From Bradyrhizobium sp. JYMT SZCCT0180 (lineage in GTDB: Bacteria > Pseudomonadota > Alphaproteobacteria > Rhizobiales > Xanthobacteraceae), in NCBI RefSeq assembly GCF_018130165.1, contig NZ_JAFCLZ010000010.1, positions 62,001 through 126,000 on the forward strand: DNA of 64,000 bases. The letters are read 5' to 3'. The notes beneath the pieces were generated by a model that was not told where the DNA came from, made no database searches, and was given only the letters and a program-made list of their open reading frames with translations. The number at the start of each line of letters is the position of its first letter. The first letter of the stretch is position 1. This document shows, one piece after another, positions 36,248-45,212 of this stretch. The translations under genes and the position numbers were made by a program.

Positions 36248-37491
36248 CGGCCAAGCTCCCGTTCCAATGCCTTGGGATTGTCGCGGAAACGGGCGAGCCA
36301 GTCCTGCGCGATATCGCCGGGATAGACGTCCTCGACCGATCCTTCGAGCGCGCCGACGATGGCGCGGGCGACTGCGGATGGCGCCAATTTCGGCGGCAGC
36401 AGCAGCTGATTCCATTCGTCGTCGATCGGTCCCGGAAAGATGTTGACGACCCTGATGCCGGCGACGCGCATTTCGGCGCGCAGCGCCTGCGCGACCGAGA
36501 GCGCCGCGGCCATCGACGCCGAATAGGTCGCGTGCTGCGGAAAATTGGATAGCGCATAGATCGACAGCAGATTGACCCAGGCCACCGCGCTGGTTTCGCC
36601 ATCAGCGCCACGCGACTGCATGACCGGACCGAACGCTTGCGCCAGCCGCAACAGGCCGAAGCAGTTGGTCTCCATCTCCGCCCGCGCGGTTTCGACGCCG
36701 GCGCGGCCGAAAATGCCAAACGTGCGATGGTGCTCTGATGTGTTGATCACGATGTCGACCTTGAAGCCGAGTTCGGCCGCAAGCTCATTGACCGACTTGG
36801 TGTCGGTGACATCGAGCGGGACCAGCGTCACCTTGGGCAGTTGCGCAATCGCCGGCCAGCCCGGCGGGTTCTTCCAGGGTTCGCAATGGCCGGCCCAGAC
36901 GAGGTCGGCGCCGGCCTCCAGCACCGCTTTCACGACAGCCTGGCCGACGGGTGACTTGGCGTCGGTGACCAGCACTTTGCGGAATCTTGGATCCGACGTG
37001 AAGTTGCGCAGTTTCGGCTCGTCGGCGAGGGCAGTATTGCCATCATCCGGCTTGGCGACGAGCGCGGCCTGGCCGGCGCGGTCGAGCACGGCCTCCACGA
37101 TGACCGGCGACGGCGCCGGGCCGCAGCGGGCGTCGAGGTGGACGACGAGGCTGACACCTTCGGCGAGACGGACCAGTCCAAGCCGCCAGGGCATGCGTTC
37201 GCGAAAGAACAGTTCCTGGGAATGATGCAACGTGGTCTCGCTGACGAGTTCGCCGCGTCCGCTCATGACAGTCCATTCGAGTTCGGCCGACAGACAGCGA
37301 ACGCAGGCCTCGCGCGGCGGATATTGCACGGCGCCGCAGGCCGCGCAGCATTGCAGTTCAAGCTTGCCCATCGCCGCGCCGCGAACGAGGCCGAGCGCGA
37401 TCCGGCTGCGGCGGTCGGGCGGCAGCGTCGGCGCCCGCGTCTTCAGGATCGGGTTCTTGCGCTTCGGCCGTTTGATTGTTTCACTCATCAT
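36244..37491 (-). CDS. DUF35 zinc-ribbon/OB-fold protein fused to a degenerate SDR domain
   Basis: A 415-residue fusion. Residues about 30-145 are DUF35: a zinc ribbon with C49-x2-C52 and C63-x2-C66, then an OB fold (GELVSETTLHHS, PWRLGLVRLAEG). Residues 170-400 are SDR-like, but the cofactor motif is degraded (TDAKSPVGQA) and the catalytic Y-x3-K reads Y323-S-A-S-M327. DUF35 proteins partner thiolase-fold enzymes, as ChsH2 does with the aldolase Ltp2 in steroid breakdown. The adjacent upstream gene is such a thiolase-fold protein. An ATG at 37488 is equally possible. Confidence 0.82.
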   Translation of the reverse strand: MMSETIKRPKRKNPILKTRAPTLPPDRRSRIALGLVRGAAMGKLELQCCAACGAVQYPPREACVRCLSAELEWTVMSGRGELVSETTLHHSQELFFRERMPWRLGLVRLAEGVSLVVHLDARCGPAPSPVIVEAVLDRAGQAALVAKPDDGNTALADEPKLRNFTSDPRFRKVLVTDAKSPVGQAVVKAVLEAGADLVWAGHCEPWKNPPGWPAIAQLPKVTLVPLDVTDTKSVNELAAELGFKVDIVINTSEHHRTFGIFGRAGVETARAEMETNCFGLLRLAQAFGPVMQSRGADGETSAVAWVNLLSIYALSNFPQHATYSASMAAALSVAQALRAEMRVAGIRVVNIFPGPIDDEWNQLLLPPKLAPSAVARAIVGALEGSVEDVYPGDIAQDWLARFRDNPKALERELGR

Positions 37492-37501
37492 CAAGTCCCA
37501 A

Positions 37502-38671
37502 TCATGTTGCGGCGAGAATGGCGGCACCGGTGCATAGGCCCCGGTCGAAGTTGATCATGCCGAATCCGGAGACCAGCGCATGACGCGCGTTCTCGACCCG
37601 GGCGCCGAGCGGCTGTCCGGTGACCTGCCGGAGCGCTTCGACGATCCCGAGCGTGCCGCCGGCGGCGCCGGCCTGGCCGACAGATAATTGGCCACCCGAG
37701 GTGTTGAAGGGAAAGCTGCCATTCGCCTCGAACGTGTTGCGTCGAATGAAGTCCGGCCCTTCGCCCTTGCCGCAGAATCCGAGATCCTCGATCTGCAGCA
37801 CGCAGATCACAGGATAATCGTCATAGGCCTCGAGCAGGTCGATGTCTTCAGGCCCGATGCCTGCGCTTTCGTACAGGCGATCGCGGTCCATCGCCCAGCC
37901 GCCGCGGTGCTGCACGGGATCATCAGGGAATGCGTTGTGCCGCTCGATGGCACCTCGCAGCCGCGCGTGCGGCAATCCGAGGCGCCGGGCCCGATCCTCG
38001 CTCATGACAAGAAATGCCTCGGCGCCGGCGCAAGGCATCACGCAATCGAACAGCCGAAGCGGGTCGGCCACCGGCCGGGCGTTAAGATATTCGTCCAGCG
38101 TCAGCGGTTTCTTGAACAGCGCATGGGGGAACTGCAACGCGTTCGAGCGCTGCGCGACGCAGAGCTTGCCGAAATCCTCAGGCTTCGCGCCATAGGTGCG
38201 CATGTAATAGGCTGTGAGGAAGGCGAAACTGGTGTTCGGCCCGCCGGCGCCATAGGGATAGACCGCGTCCTGCGCGAACATGCTGAAGGTCGCCGTGCTG
38301 AGCCGGAAGCTGTCGACATGGTTGGTGTCGCCGGCGATGCAGGCAACGATCTCGGCGTCACCCGCCTGAACCGCGCGCGCGGCGCGGCGGAGGCTGACAA
38401 TGCCGGAAGCGCCACCCATCGGCACGTGATCGAGCCAGCGTGGCGAGAGGCCGAGATGCTGGGTCAGGCCGACGGCGCTGTCGGGCGCCAATGTAAAACT
38501 CCCCACGCACAGGCCGTCGATTTCGTCCTTGGAAATGCCAGCGCCATCGACCAGGGCCTTGAGCGCGCGGGCGATGAACCAATGCGCGCCGCGGATGGAG
38601 AAGCGCTCATAGGGCACGGTGACGGGTACCGCGACGGCGACCCCGTCGTAATTTGCGATGCGGTTTGCCAT
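37502..38671 (-). CDS. Thiolase-fold protein (SCP2/lipid-transfer type) lacking thiolase catalytic residues
   Basis: A 389-residue thiolase-superfamily protein. The position of the acyl-accepting cysteine reads M-G-G-A-S-G (85-90) without cysteine; the usual G-H-P-x-G loop reads G332-Q-A-G; the C-terminal C-x-G reads S368-G-F-G. So all three classical thiolase residues are absent. This is the situation in thiolase-fold aldolases such as Ltp2, which cleave tertiary beta-hydroxyacyl-CoA by retro-aldol reaction with a DUF35 partner; here the DUF35 protein is the next gene. A conserved-looking tyrosine pair lies in EAYDDYP (283, 286). Start ATG 38671 follows GGAGGG. Confidence 0.83.
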   Translation of the reverse strand: MANRIANYDGVAVAVPVTVPYERFSIRGAHWFIARALKALVDGAGISKDEIDGLCVGSFTLAPDSAVGLTQHLGLSPRWLDHVPMGGASGIVSLRRAARAVQAGDAEIVACIAGDTNHVDSFRLSTATFSMFAQDAVYPYGAGGPNTSFAFLTAYYMRTYGAKPEDFGKLCVAQRSNALQFPHALFKKPLTLDEYLNARPVADPLRLFDCVMPCAGAEAFLVMSEDRARRLGLPHARLRGAIERHNAFPDDPVQHRGGWAMDRDRLYESAGIGPEDIDLLEAYDDYPVICVLQIEDLGFCGKGEGPDFIRRNTFEANGSFPFNTSGGQLSVGQAGAAGGTLGIVEALRQVTGQPLGARVENARHALVSGFGMINFDRGLCTGAAILAAT

Positions 38672-38676
38672 GGCGG

Positions 38677-39396
38677 TCAATGCCCTCCGCCCAGATAAGT
38701 TGCCTGCACGCGGGTATCGCCGAGCAGGCTAGCGGCTTCACCATCCAGCACGATTTCGCCGGTTTCCAGCACATAGCCGTAGTCGGCGATTTCGAGCGCC
38801 GCCTTCGCATTCTGCTCAACCAGCAGGATCGAGACGCCGGCATCGCGCAGGCCAGCGACGATGCGCAGGATGTCGCGTACGATCAGCGGCGCGAGGCCGA
38901 GGCTGGGTTCGTCGAGCATCAGGAGACGTGGCGCCGACATCAGCGCGCGGCCAAGCGCCAGCATCTGGCGCTCGCCGCCGGAAAGCGTGTCGGCGCGTTG
39001 CGCGCGACGCTCGGCGAGGCGTGGAAAACGTCCATAGGTCTCCTCAAGCGCGCGGGCGACGAAGGCACGATCCGAACGGCGCGGGTAGGCGCCGAGCACG
39101 AGATTGTCATAGACCGTCAACTCTCCGAACAATTCCCGCGTCTCGGGTACCAGGCAGAAGCCGTGCTCGACGCGCGCCTCGACGTCCAGCTTCAACAGAT
39201 CCTGGCCCTCGAAAATCAGCCGGCCGCGCGATGGCAAAAGGCCGATGGTGGCCGCAAGGAGCGTGGTCTTGCCCGCGCCGTTCGGCCCGATCACCGTGAC
39301 GATCTGGCCTCTCTGCAGCGACAGCGACACGCCGCGCACGGCTTCGACCTTGCCGTAAGCCACATGAAGATCTGTTATTTCGAGCATCGCGCTCAT
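38677..39396 (-). CDS. Branched-chain amino acid-type ABC transporter ATPase (LivF)
   Basis: A 239-residue ATPase: Walker [10 protein letters not shown], signature [16 protein letters not shown], Walker [37 protein letters not shown] typical of LivF. It overlaps the preceding fused permease/ATPase gene by 4 bp (ATGA). In this operon the transported substrate is probably indole-3-acetate or a related aromatic acid rather than leucine. Confidence 0.92.
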   Translation of the reverse strand: MSAMLEITDLHVAYGKVEAVRGVSLSLQRGQIVTVIGPNGAGKTTLLAATIGLLPSRGRLIFEGQDLLKLDVEARVEHGFCLVPETRELFGELTVYDNLVLGAYPRRSDRAFVARALEETYGRFPRLAERRAQRADTLSGGERQMLALGRALMSAPRLLMLDEPSLGLAPLIVRDILRIVAGLRDAGVSILLVEQNAKAALEIADYGYVLETGEIVLDGEAASLLGDTRVQATYLGGGH

Positions 39397-42227
39397 AATA
39401 CGCCTCCGAGATAGGCTTCCTGCACCTTCGGATCGGCGCGGACCGCTGCCGGATTTCCCTCGACCAGCTTGCAGCCGAACTCCATGACCACCAGCCGGTC
39501 GACCAGGCCCATGACGAAATCCATGTCATGCTCGACGATCAGGATCGTGACGCCTTCATCGCGGATCTGGCGCAAGACCTTGGCCAGCGCTTCCTTCTCG
39601 GGCGGCCGCAAGCCTGCGGCCGGTTCATCCAGCACCACCAGCACGGGATCGGCCGCCAGCGCGCGGGCAACTTCCAGGATGCGCTGTCCGCCGAGCGGAA
39701 GGTTACCGGCGAGTTCGTAAGATTTGTCGCCGAGGCCGACGCGCTGCAATTGCCGCTGGGTCTCGTGCAGCGTTCGCCGCTCTTCGGCGCGATCGAGGCG
39801 AAGCGCGCTCTTCAGGAAACCGGTCGCGGTGCGCGCATAGGCGCCGAGCGCGACGTTGTCGATCAGGCTCATGTTGGGCCGCAGCTTCACGTGCTGGAAC
39901 GTGCGCGCGATGCCCATGCGTGCGATTTCCATCTGTGGACGGTAGGTGATGTCCTCGCCCAGGAAACTGATCCGGCCGGCGTTGGCCTGCAACGCGCCGG
40001 TCAGGAGGTTGAACATCGTGCTCTTGCCGGCGCCGTTCGGACCGATCAGGCCCAGGATCTCGCCGGCCTTGAGATCAAAACTCACCTTGTTGACGGCGGT
40101 CAGTCCGCCGAAGGTCCTCACGGCATTTTCGACGCTCAGAATCAGCGCGCCATTTTCCGGCAGCGCGCGGCGCGGCATCGCCTCGGCGGCCGCGGGTGCC
40201 GGGCGCGTTCCCTTGGGCAGGCGCTTGGCGATGAACGCGATGAGGCCACCCCGGGCGTTTTGCAGCAGCAGGACAAGCAGAACGCTGAAGGCGATGATCT
40301 CGAATTGCGCCGGGTTCTTCGTCACCAGCGGAAGTACATCCTGCAACCAGTTCTTGAGCAGCGTGATCAAGGCGGAGCCGGCAACCGCGCCCGCGATATG
40401 GCCGGCACCGCCCGCCATCGCCATCAGCAGGTATTCGATGCCGGGCTTGACGTCGAAGGGAGCCGGGCTGATGAACCGGTTCATGTGCGCATAGAGCCAG
40501 CCGGCCAGTCCGGCGAGCAGGGCAGCAATCACGAAGGTGACTAGGCGAATTCGGAAGATGTTGACGCCGAGGCTTGCGAGCAGAACCCCGCCGCCACGCA
40601 GGCTTCTGATGGCGCGGCCCTCGCGGGAATTGAGCAGATTGGCGCTCGCCAGCATCGCGAGGCCGACCATCAGCCAGATCAGATAGAAGATCATTTGCGA
40701 GGAAATCAGTGAGACCGACGCGATGGTGATCGGCGGGATGCCGGCCATGCCGGTGTTCTGCCCGAGGCCCGGGACGTTGCCGAACAGGAAATAGATCGAG
40801 ATGCCCCAGGCGATTGTGCTGAGCGAGAGAAAATGCCCGCCGAGCCGCAGCGTCAGCGCGCCGATCGCCAGTGCCGCAAGCCCGGTCATTGCCAGCGCCA
40901 GCAGCAATCCGACCCACGGCGACAAATCGAGCGTCACGGTGGCCCAGGCCGTTGCATAGGCCGCGATGCCGACAAAGGCGGCTTGCCCGAACGACGTCAT
41001 GCCGCCGATGCCGGTCAGCAGCACCAGCCCGAGCGCGACCAGCGCGGAGATGCCGATATAGTTGAGAAGCGTAATGGCGAAGCTGCCGAGCAGTGCAGGG
41101 GCGACCAGCAGGGCGATGACGGCGGCGCTGATCAGGCCGATGCGAAGCGGCGTGCTCAGCACGATCGCGTCGGGCATTTCCATTTCCTCGCCTTCCTCGT
41201 CGGCATGCCCGGCCGATTTCCAGGACTGCCAGAGCAGCACCGGGATCAAGAGGCCGAACACGATCACTTCCTTGTAGGAACTGCTCCAGAACGAGGCGAA
41301 GCTTTCCATGATGCCGACGAACACGGCGCCGAGCGCTGCGATCGGATAGCTGGTGAAGCCCCCGATGATGGCGCCGATAAAGGCTTTCAGCCCGATCATG
41401 AAACCGGAATCGTAATAGATCGTGGTAGTCGGGCCGATCAGGATGGCGGAGACGCCGGCGAGCAGCGAGGCAATGAAATAGGCGATGGTGCCGGTGCGTG
41501 CCGGCCGGATACCGACGAGCCGGGCGCCGATGCGGTTGACCGCGGTGGCGCGCAGCGCCCGGCCCGACATCGACCGCTCGAAGAACAGGAAGAACAGCAG
41601 GCTGAGCAGGGCGGCGGTGACCAGCATCAGCAGCACCTGCGCCGATACGATGACGCCGCCGAAGCTGTAGATGCCATTGACCAGTGGACGAATGCGGAAT
41701 CCTTCCGCGCCGAAGGCCATCAGGCCGAGGCCACTGATCGCGAAATGAACTGCCAGCGCGATGATGAGCAGGACCAGCACGGAAGCATCGGCGGCGGGCC
41801 GGAACGCGATGCGGTCGAGCAGCGGGGCGATCGGCAGCACGAGCACCAGCGCAAGGACGATCTGCACCGCCTGGGGCAGGGCGTACGATGCGGCGACCCA
41901 GGCCAGCACGCAGGGAATAAGCGGCAGCAGGCCATACATGAAAAACGAACGCGGGATCCGCGCGTGTTCACCTGATCGGTAGTGACTGGCGGCATCGACT
42001 ACGGTCGCGATGACGGCCAGGATCGCGACCACCCAGATCGTGCCCGGCACCCGGCCAAGTTCGAACGCGGCGATCGAGAGCACGCAGAACGCGGTGATAT
42101 CGCCGAACGGCACGAACACGACGCGGGTGACCGAAAAGATCAGCACCAGGCCGAGGCCCGCCAGCAGGTAGATCGCGCCATTGGCGATCCCATCGAGCAG
42201 CAGAATGATGGCGATTTCAGTCGTCAT
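39393..42227 (-). CDS. Fused branched-chain-type ABC transporter LivH-LivM-LivG
   Basis: A single 944-residue chain. Residues about 1-350 are a LivH permease ([20 protein letters not shown] start, [13 protein letters not shown]); about 365-670 a LivM permease ([34 protein letters not shown]); about 695-944 a LivG ATPase (Walker [21 protein letters not shown], signature [16 protein letters not shown], Walker [26 protein letters not shown]). These are normally three genes. The ABC signature is atypical (LPLGGQ for LSxGQ). ATG at 42227 has AAGGTG upstream. First gene of the operon; the binding protein is probably at 43136. Confidence 0.92.
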   Translation of the reverse strand: MTTEIAIILLLDGIANGAIYLLAGLGLVLIFSVTRVVFVPFGDITAFCVLSIAAFELGRVPGTIWVVAILAVIATVVDAASHYRSGEHARIPRSFFMYGLLPLIPCVLAWVAASYALPQAVQIVLALVLVLPIAPLLDRIAFRPAADASVLVLLIIALAVHFAISGLGLMAFGAEGFRIRPLVNGIYSFGGVIVSAQVLLMLVTAALLSLLFFLFFERSMSGRALRATAVNRIGARLVGIRPARTGTIAYFIASLLAGVSAILIGPTTTIYYDSGFMIGLKAFIGAIIGGFTSYPIAALGAVFVGIMESFASFWSSSYKEVIVFGLLIPVLLWQSWKSAGHADEEGEEMEMPDAIVLSTPLRIGLISAAVIALLVAPALLGSFAITLLNYIGISALVALGLVLLTGIGGMTSFGQAAFVGIAAYATAWATVTLDLSPWVGLLLALAMTGLAALAIGALTLRLGGHFLSLSTIAWGISIYFLFGNVPGLGQNTGMAGIPPITIASVSLISSQMIFYLIWLMVGLAMLASANLLNSREGRAIRSLRGGGVLLASLGVNIFRIRLVTFVIAALLAGLAGWLYAHMNRFISPAPFDVKPGIEYLLMAMAGGAGHIAGAVAGSALITLLKNWLQDVLPLVTKNPAQFEIIAFSVLLVLLLQNARGGLIAFIAKRLPKGTRPAPAAAEAMPRRALPENGALILSVENAVRTFGGLTAVNKVSFDLKAGEILGLIGPNGAGKSTMFNLLTGALQANAGRISFLGEDITYRPQMEIARMGIARTFQHVKLRPNMSLIDNVALGAYARTATGFLKSALRLDRAEERRTLHETQRQLQRVGLGDKSYELAGNLPLGGQRILEVARALAADPVLVVLDEPAAGLRPPEKEALAKVLRQIRDEGVTILIVEHDMDFVMGLVDRLVVMEFGCKLVEGNPAAVRADPKVQEAYLGGVL

Positions 42228-42250
42228 GCGATCCAGCACCTTGATTAGTC

Positions 42251-42270
42251 AAGTTAATACATTAAATTGC
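42251..42270. promoter_or_regulatory. Candidate MarR operator, copy 1
   Basis: The 20-bp sequence fits AAGTTnAT-N4-TnAATTGC and contains the dyad TTAAT-AC-ATTAA (42254-42265). It lies between the divergent operon and marR starts and overlaps a plausible plus-strand promoter (TTGATT 42241-42246, 16-bp spacer, TAAATT 42263-42268). A second copy lies downstream of marR at 42897-42916, agreeing at 14 of 20 positions. Confidence 0.5.
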
Positions 42271-42301
42271 TGTTTGAAATTGATATTTGAGGAGGCATTC
42301 T

Positions 42302-42871
42302 GTGGCCAAAAAACAAGCAAGTTCGGCGCAAATATCGGCAGTATTCACGGAGCCTGTCGCCGAAATTTCGCCGATCGAGCAGACCGTGAACGCGTTCGAA
42401 TATGCCGCCTGGCATTTCGGTTCGGCGTTCGCGCGCTGGCGGCGCGACTGTCTCGGGGCCATGCCAACGAACGCGCTGGGCGGCACGGAGGCCTCGATCC
42501 TGCACGTGCTTCATCTCAATGGCACGCCGAAGGGCCTGAGCGATGTGGCGCGGCTTCTGCACCGCGATGACCTTGCCAATCTGCAATACGGACTGAAAAA
42601 GCTGCTTTCGCTGGGCTTTATCGAGAAAGCCAGCAATGGAGCCTCGCGCCGCAACACCACTTACGTGCCCACCGAGTCCGGGCGTGCGATCGTCGACGCT
42701 TATCTGCAGCACCGGCGCGATACTCTGGTGCGTCTCGTCGGCAGTATGTCCGGTACCCAGGATGCGCTGCAGCAGGCGACCTCGATCCTTCACGTGATGA
42801 CCGGTCTCTACGATCAGGCCAGCACGATCCTGTCGAGCCAGATAGGCGACACCCTCGGCCTTCGGCCATAA
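42302..42871 (+). CDS. MarR-family transcriptional regulator (probable iad-type regulator)
   Basis: A 189-residue winged-helix protein; the HTH region covers LSDVARLLHRDDLANLQYGLKKL and the wing is GFIEKASNGASRRNTTYVPTESGR. Start is GTG 42302, with GAGGAGG six bases upstream. It is divergent from the indole-acetate-type operon. MarR proteins are the known regulators of iad-type auxin catabolic loci, typically repressors released by indole-3-acetate. That the effector here is auxin is inference. Confidence 0.85.
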   Translation: MAKKQASSAQISAVFTEPVAEISPIEQTVNAFEYAAWHFGSAFARWRRDCLGAMPTNALGGTEASILHVLHLNGTPKGLSDVARLLHRDDLANLQYGLKKLLSLGFIEKASNGASRRNTTYVPTESGRAIVDAYLQHRRDTLVRLVGSMSGTQDALQQATSILHVMTGLYDQASTILSSQIGDTLGLRP

Positions 42872-42896
42872 GGCATGAATTGCAACTTTAATCGGT

Positions 42897-42916
42897 AAGT
42901 TGATCATGTGAATTGC
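42897..42916. promoter_or_regulatory. Candidate MarR operator, copy 2
   Basis: Matches copy 1 (42251-42270) at 14 of 20 positions in the same orientation and without gaps. It is part of an overlapping dyad, CAACTT (42883-42888) and AAGTTG (42897-42902). It lies 220 bp upstream of the binding-protein gene, so the MarR protein could control that gene as well as the operon. Confidence 0.42.
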
Positions 42917-42952
42917 CTCTTGACTGAGGCCATACTGCACGCTTTTATATTT

Positions 42953-42974
42953 TATGTCTAAAACAATTTTTGTC
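42953..42974. promoter_or_regulatory. 22-bp motif shared with the kynurenine gene promoter region (copy 1)
   Basis: AT-rich imperfect dyad with core CTAAAA-N3-TTTT. The 22 bases agree at 17 positions with 47465-47486, between kynU and the formamidase gene. Size, AT content and symmetry fit an Lrp/AsnC-type operator, and KynR of Pseudomonas, an Lrp/AsnC protein, controls kyn genes. No Lrp gene is in the window. Confidence 0.42.
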
Positions 42975-43135
42975 CGGAATGGCGGATGGCGCGGCTGTGA
43001 ACAATAAATCAAGCCACGACGCGGGGATGAAGCGGCGGCCATGCCGCCGTCGGCCTGCCATCGCTCCGGTCTCTCACTTCTTCAGTAGCCCGGCCCCCGT
43101 CGACTGACCGGCGGCCCCAACAGGAGGTAGCGACG

Positions 43136-44323
43136 ATGAGCAGACAGATGATTTCGCGCCGAAACGTTCTCGTCGGCGGTGCAGCACTCTCCGGTTTCGT
43201 CGCGGCTCCCGCGATCCTTCGGGCGCAGTCCGCCCCCATCTCCGTTGGCTTCGTGACGGGTCAGACCGGACCGGGCGCCTCCATCGGCATTCCCTATTCA
43301 AGGGGAATTGCCGCTGCGATGGCTTACCTCGACACCATCGAAGGCCATAAGATCAGGCTGGTCCAGATGGACGATGGCGGCGATCCATCGGCTTCCACGC
43401 GCAATGCCCGCAAGCTGGTCGAAGAAGAAAAGGTCGACCTGTTGATCGGAACGTCAGGCCTGCCTGGATCGGTCGCGATGGCGGCGGTCGCCGGCGAGCA
43501 GAAGGTGCCGTTCGTTTCCATCTCGCCGCTTCCGCCGACAGCGGGCAAGGGTGACGGCGGCTTCTGGGCGATTTCGATTCCGCAACCGCCGCCGCTGATG
43601 GTCGCGGCGGTGGTCGCGCAAATGCAAAAAGCCGGCATCAAGAGCCTCGGCTATATCGGCTTCAGCGACGCCTGGGGCGATCTTGTCTACAACGCGCTGT
43701 CCAAGACGGCCGCGCCCATTGGCATCAAGATCCTGACGGACGAACGCTATGCGCGTCCCGATACCACGGTGACCGCACAAACGCTCAAGATCATCGCCGC
43801 CCAGCCTGATGCCGTCATGACCGGCGGTTCGGGAACGCCGGGAGCGCTGCCGTTCCTGGCGCTGCGCGAGCGCGGCTTTCGCGGCCCGATCTATGGCACG
43901 CATGCCCTGATCAACCCTGACTTCATCCGGGTCGGCGGCGCAGCGGTCGAAGGCGTTCTGGCGCCAACCGGCCCCGTGATCGTCGCCGAACAATTGCCCG
44001 ACAGCAACCCGGTGAAGAAGGTCGGTCTGGAATTCCGCGCCGCTCACCTCAAGGCCAACAACGTGGCCTCGACCGATGCCTTCTCGGCCTATTCCTTCGA
44101 CGGCTGGCTGGTTTTCGCCGCCGCGGCCAAGCGCGCGCTCGCGTCGACACCGCCCGGGACGGCTGCCTTCCGGTCGGCGTTGCGCGATGAGCTCTACCGC
44201 ACCAAGGACGTGGTGGGCTCGCATGGCGTCTACAACTATACCCAGAACGACAATTCCGGTGTCGACGAACGCGCACGCGTCATCGTCACGCTCGAGAAGG
44301 GGGCGTGGAAGCTGCTGGCCTGA
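43136..44323 (+). CDS. ABC transporter substrate-binding protein, branched-chain amino acid type (LivK)
   Basis: A 395-residue periplasmic binding protein. It has a twin-arginine signal (ISRRNVLVGGAALSGFVAA...LRAQS) and the LivK fold (ISVGFVTGQTGPGASIGIPYSRG; TNDVVGSHGVYNY-like C-terminal motif). AGGAGG is 8 bp upstream of the ATG. It is the only LivK-type binding protein here, while the operon across marR has the matching permeases and ATPases but none, so they probably work together. Motifs upstream link it to both the MarR and kynurenine regulation. Ligand probably an indole or aromatic acid, or a tryptophan metabolite. Confidence 0.9.
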   Translation: MSRQMISRRNVLVGGAALSGFVAAPAILRAQSAPISVGFVTGQTGPGASIGIPYSRGIAAAMAYLDTIEGHKIRLVQMDDGGDPSASTRNARKLVEEEKVDLLIGTSGLPGSVAMAAVAGEQKVPFVSISPLPPTAGKGDGGFWAISIPQPPPLMVAAVVAQMQKAGIKSLGYIGFSDAWGDLVYNALSKTAAPIGIKILTDERYARPDTTVTAQTLKIIAAQPDAVMTGGSGTPGALPFLALRERGFRGPIYGTHALINPDFIRVGGAAVEGVLAPTGPVIVAEQLPDSNPVKKVGLEFRAAHLKANNVASTDAFSAYSFDGWLVFAAAAKRALASTPPGTAAFRSALRDELYRTKDVVGSHGVYNYTQNDNSGVDERARVIVTLEKGAWKLLA

Positions 44324-44401
44324 GCCACGGGCCCGGCGATCGCGCCGCATTCATCAAACGCCGCGCCGTCCGCATGACGCGCGCGGAAGGAGACGCCTGC
44401 C

Positions 44402-45184
44402 ATGAAGCCGATCCGCATCTGGTATCAGAGCTACGTCGATTACGAGAACGGCAAGACCTATTGGGATCGTTTGCGCAAACATCTCGATGACATTGTCGAG
44501 CCCGGTACCACGATCGACATCAAGGGCATTACGCCGCACGATTCCTATGCCCACGCGATCGTCGAATTTCGTTGTGCGCGCGAAGTGATCTGCAATGCGG
44601 TGCGGGCCGAGCGCGAGGGATACGGTGCCTTCGTGATCGGCCACTTCCAGGATGCCGGTCTCTACGAAGCGCGCTCGGTGGTCGATATTCCGGTGCTCGC
44701 ACTTGGCGAATCGTCGATGCTCCATGGCTGCCAGCTCGGCCAGCGCAGCGGCATCATCACGATCAATCCGCGCTACATTCCCTGGTTTCACCACCAGATC
44801 ACCAAATACGGACTGGAACGCCGGGTTGCGGGCACCCACGCCATGACGTTCGAGCCGGGGCAGATCCTGAAGGCCTATGAATCGGAAGCGCTGGCGCGTG
44901 AGGTCGAAGAGCTGTTTGCCGAACAGGCGCGGCCGCTGGTGGCCAAGGGTGTCGAAGTGCTGATCCCGGGTGGCGGCATTCCGATGCTGCTGTTTGCCGC
45001 GCTTCGCAATCACGAGATCGACGGCGCGCCTGTCATCAACGGCATACCGATCGTGGTGAAGATGGCTGAAATGGCGGTAAAACTTCGCCGTCTCACCGGC
45101 CTCGGCGTCAGCCGTGCGGGGGAATTCGTCAAGCCGCCCGCTGAAATCATCGAGGAGTTCATGACGCATCCGAAGCTGGGTTAG
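44402..45184 (+). CDS. Asp/Glu/hydantoin racemase-family protein without catalytic cysteines
   Basis: A 260-residue member of the racemase superfamily. In hydantoin and aspartate racemases two cysteines act as acid and base; here the first position reads VIGHFQDAGL (H81 for Cys) and the second reads IPGGGIPML (Gly for Cys). A racemase mechanism is therefore unlikely; isomerase, decarboxylase or binding roles are possible. It lies 78 bp after the binding-protein gene and may be in its operon, so it may act on the same compound. Confidence 0.8.
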   Translation: MKPIRIWYQSYVDYENGKTYWDRLRKHLDDIVEPGTTIDIKGITPHDSYAHAIVEFRCAREVICNAVRAEREGYGAFVIGHFQDAGLYEARSVVDIPVLALGESSMLHGCQLGQRSGIITINPRYIPWFHHQITKYGLERRVAGTHAMTFEPGQILKAYESEALAREVEELFAEQARPLVAKGVEVLIPGGGIPMLLFAALRNHEIDGAPVINGIPIVVKMAEMAVKLRRLTGLGVSRAGEFVKPPAEIIEEFMTHPKLG

Positions 45185-45212
45185 CGAGTTTCCCACACCG
45201 CGAATTCGGGGG

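Noticed and set aside
39393..42227. The fused LivHMG gene as a frame error joining three genes
   Set aside because: The frame is continuous over 2.8 kb with sensible linkers between domains, and all three domains keep their motifs. Read support would settle it.
44402..45184. A functional hydantoin racemase working with the D-carbamoylases
   Set aside because: Both catalytic cysteines are missing and the gene is not linked to the carbamoylase genes.
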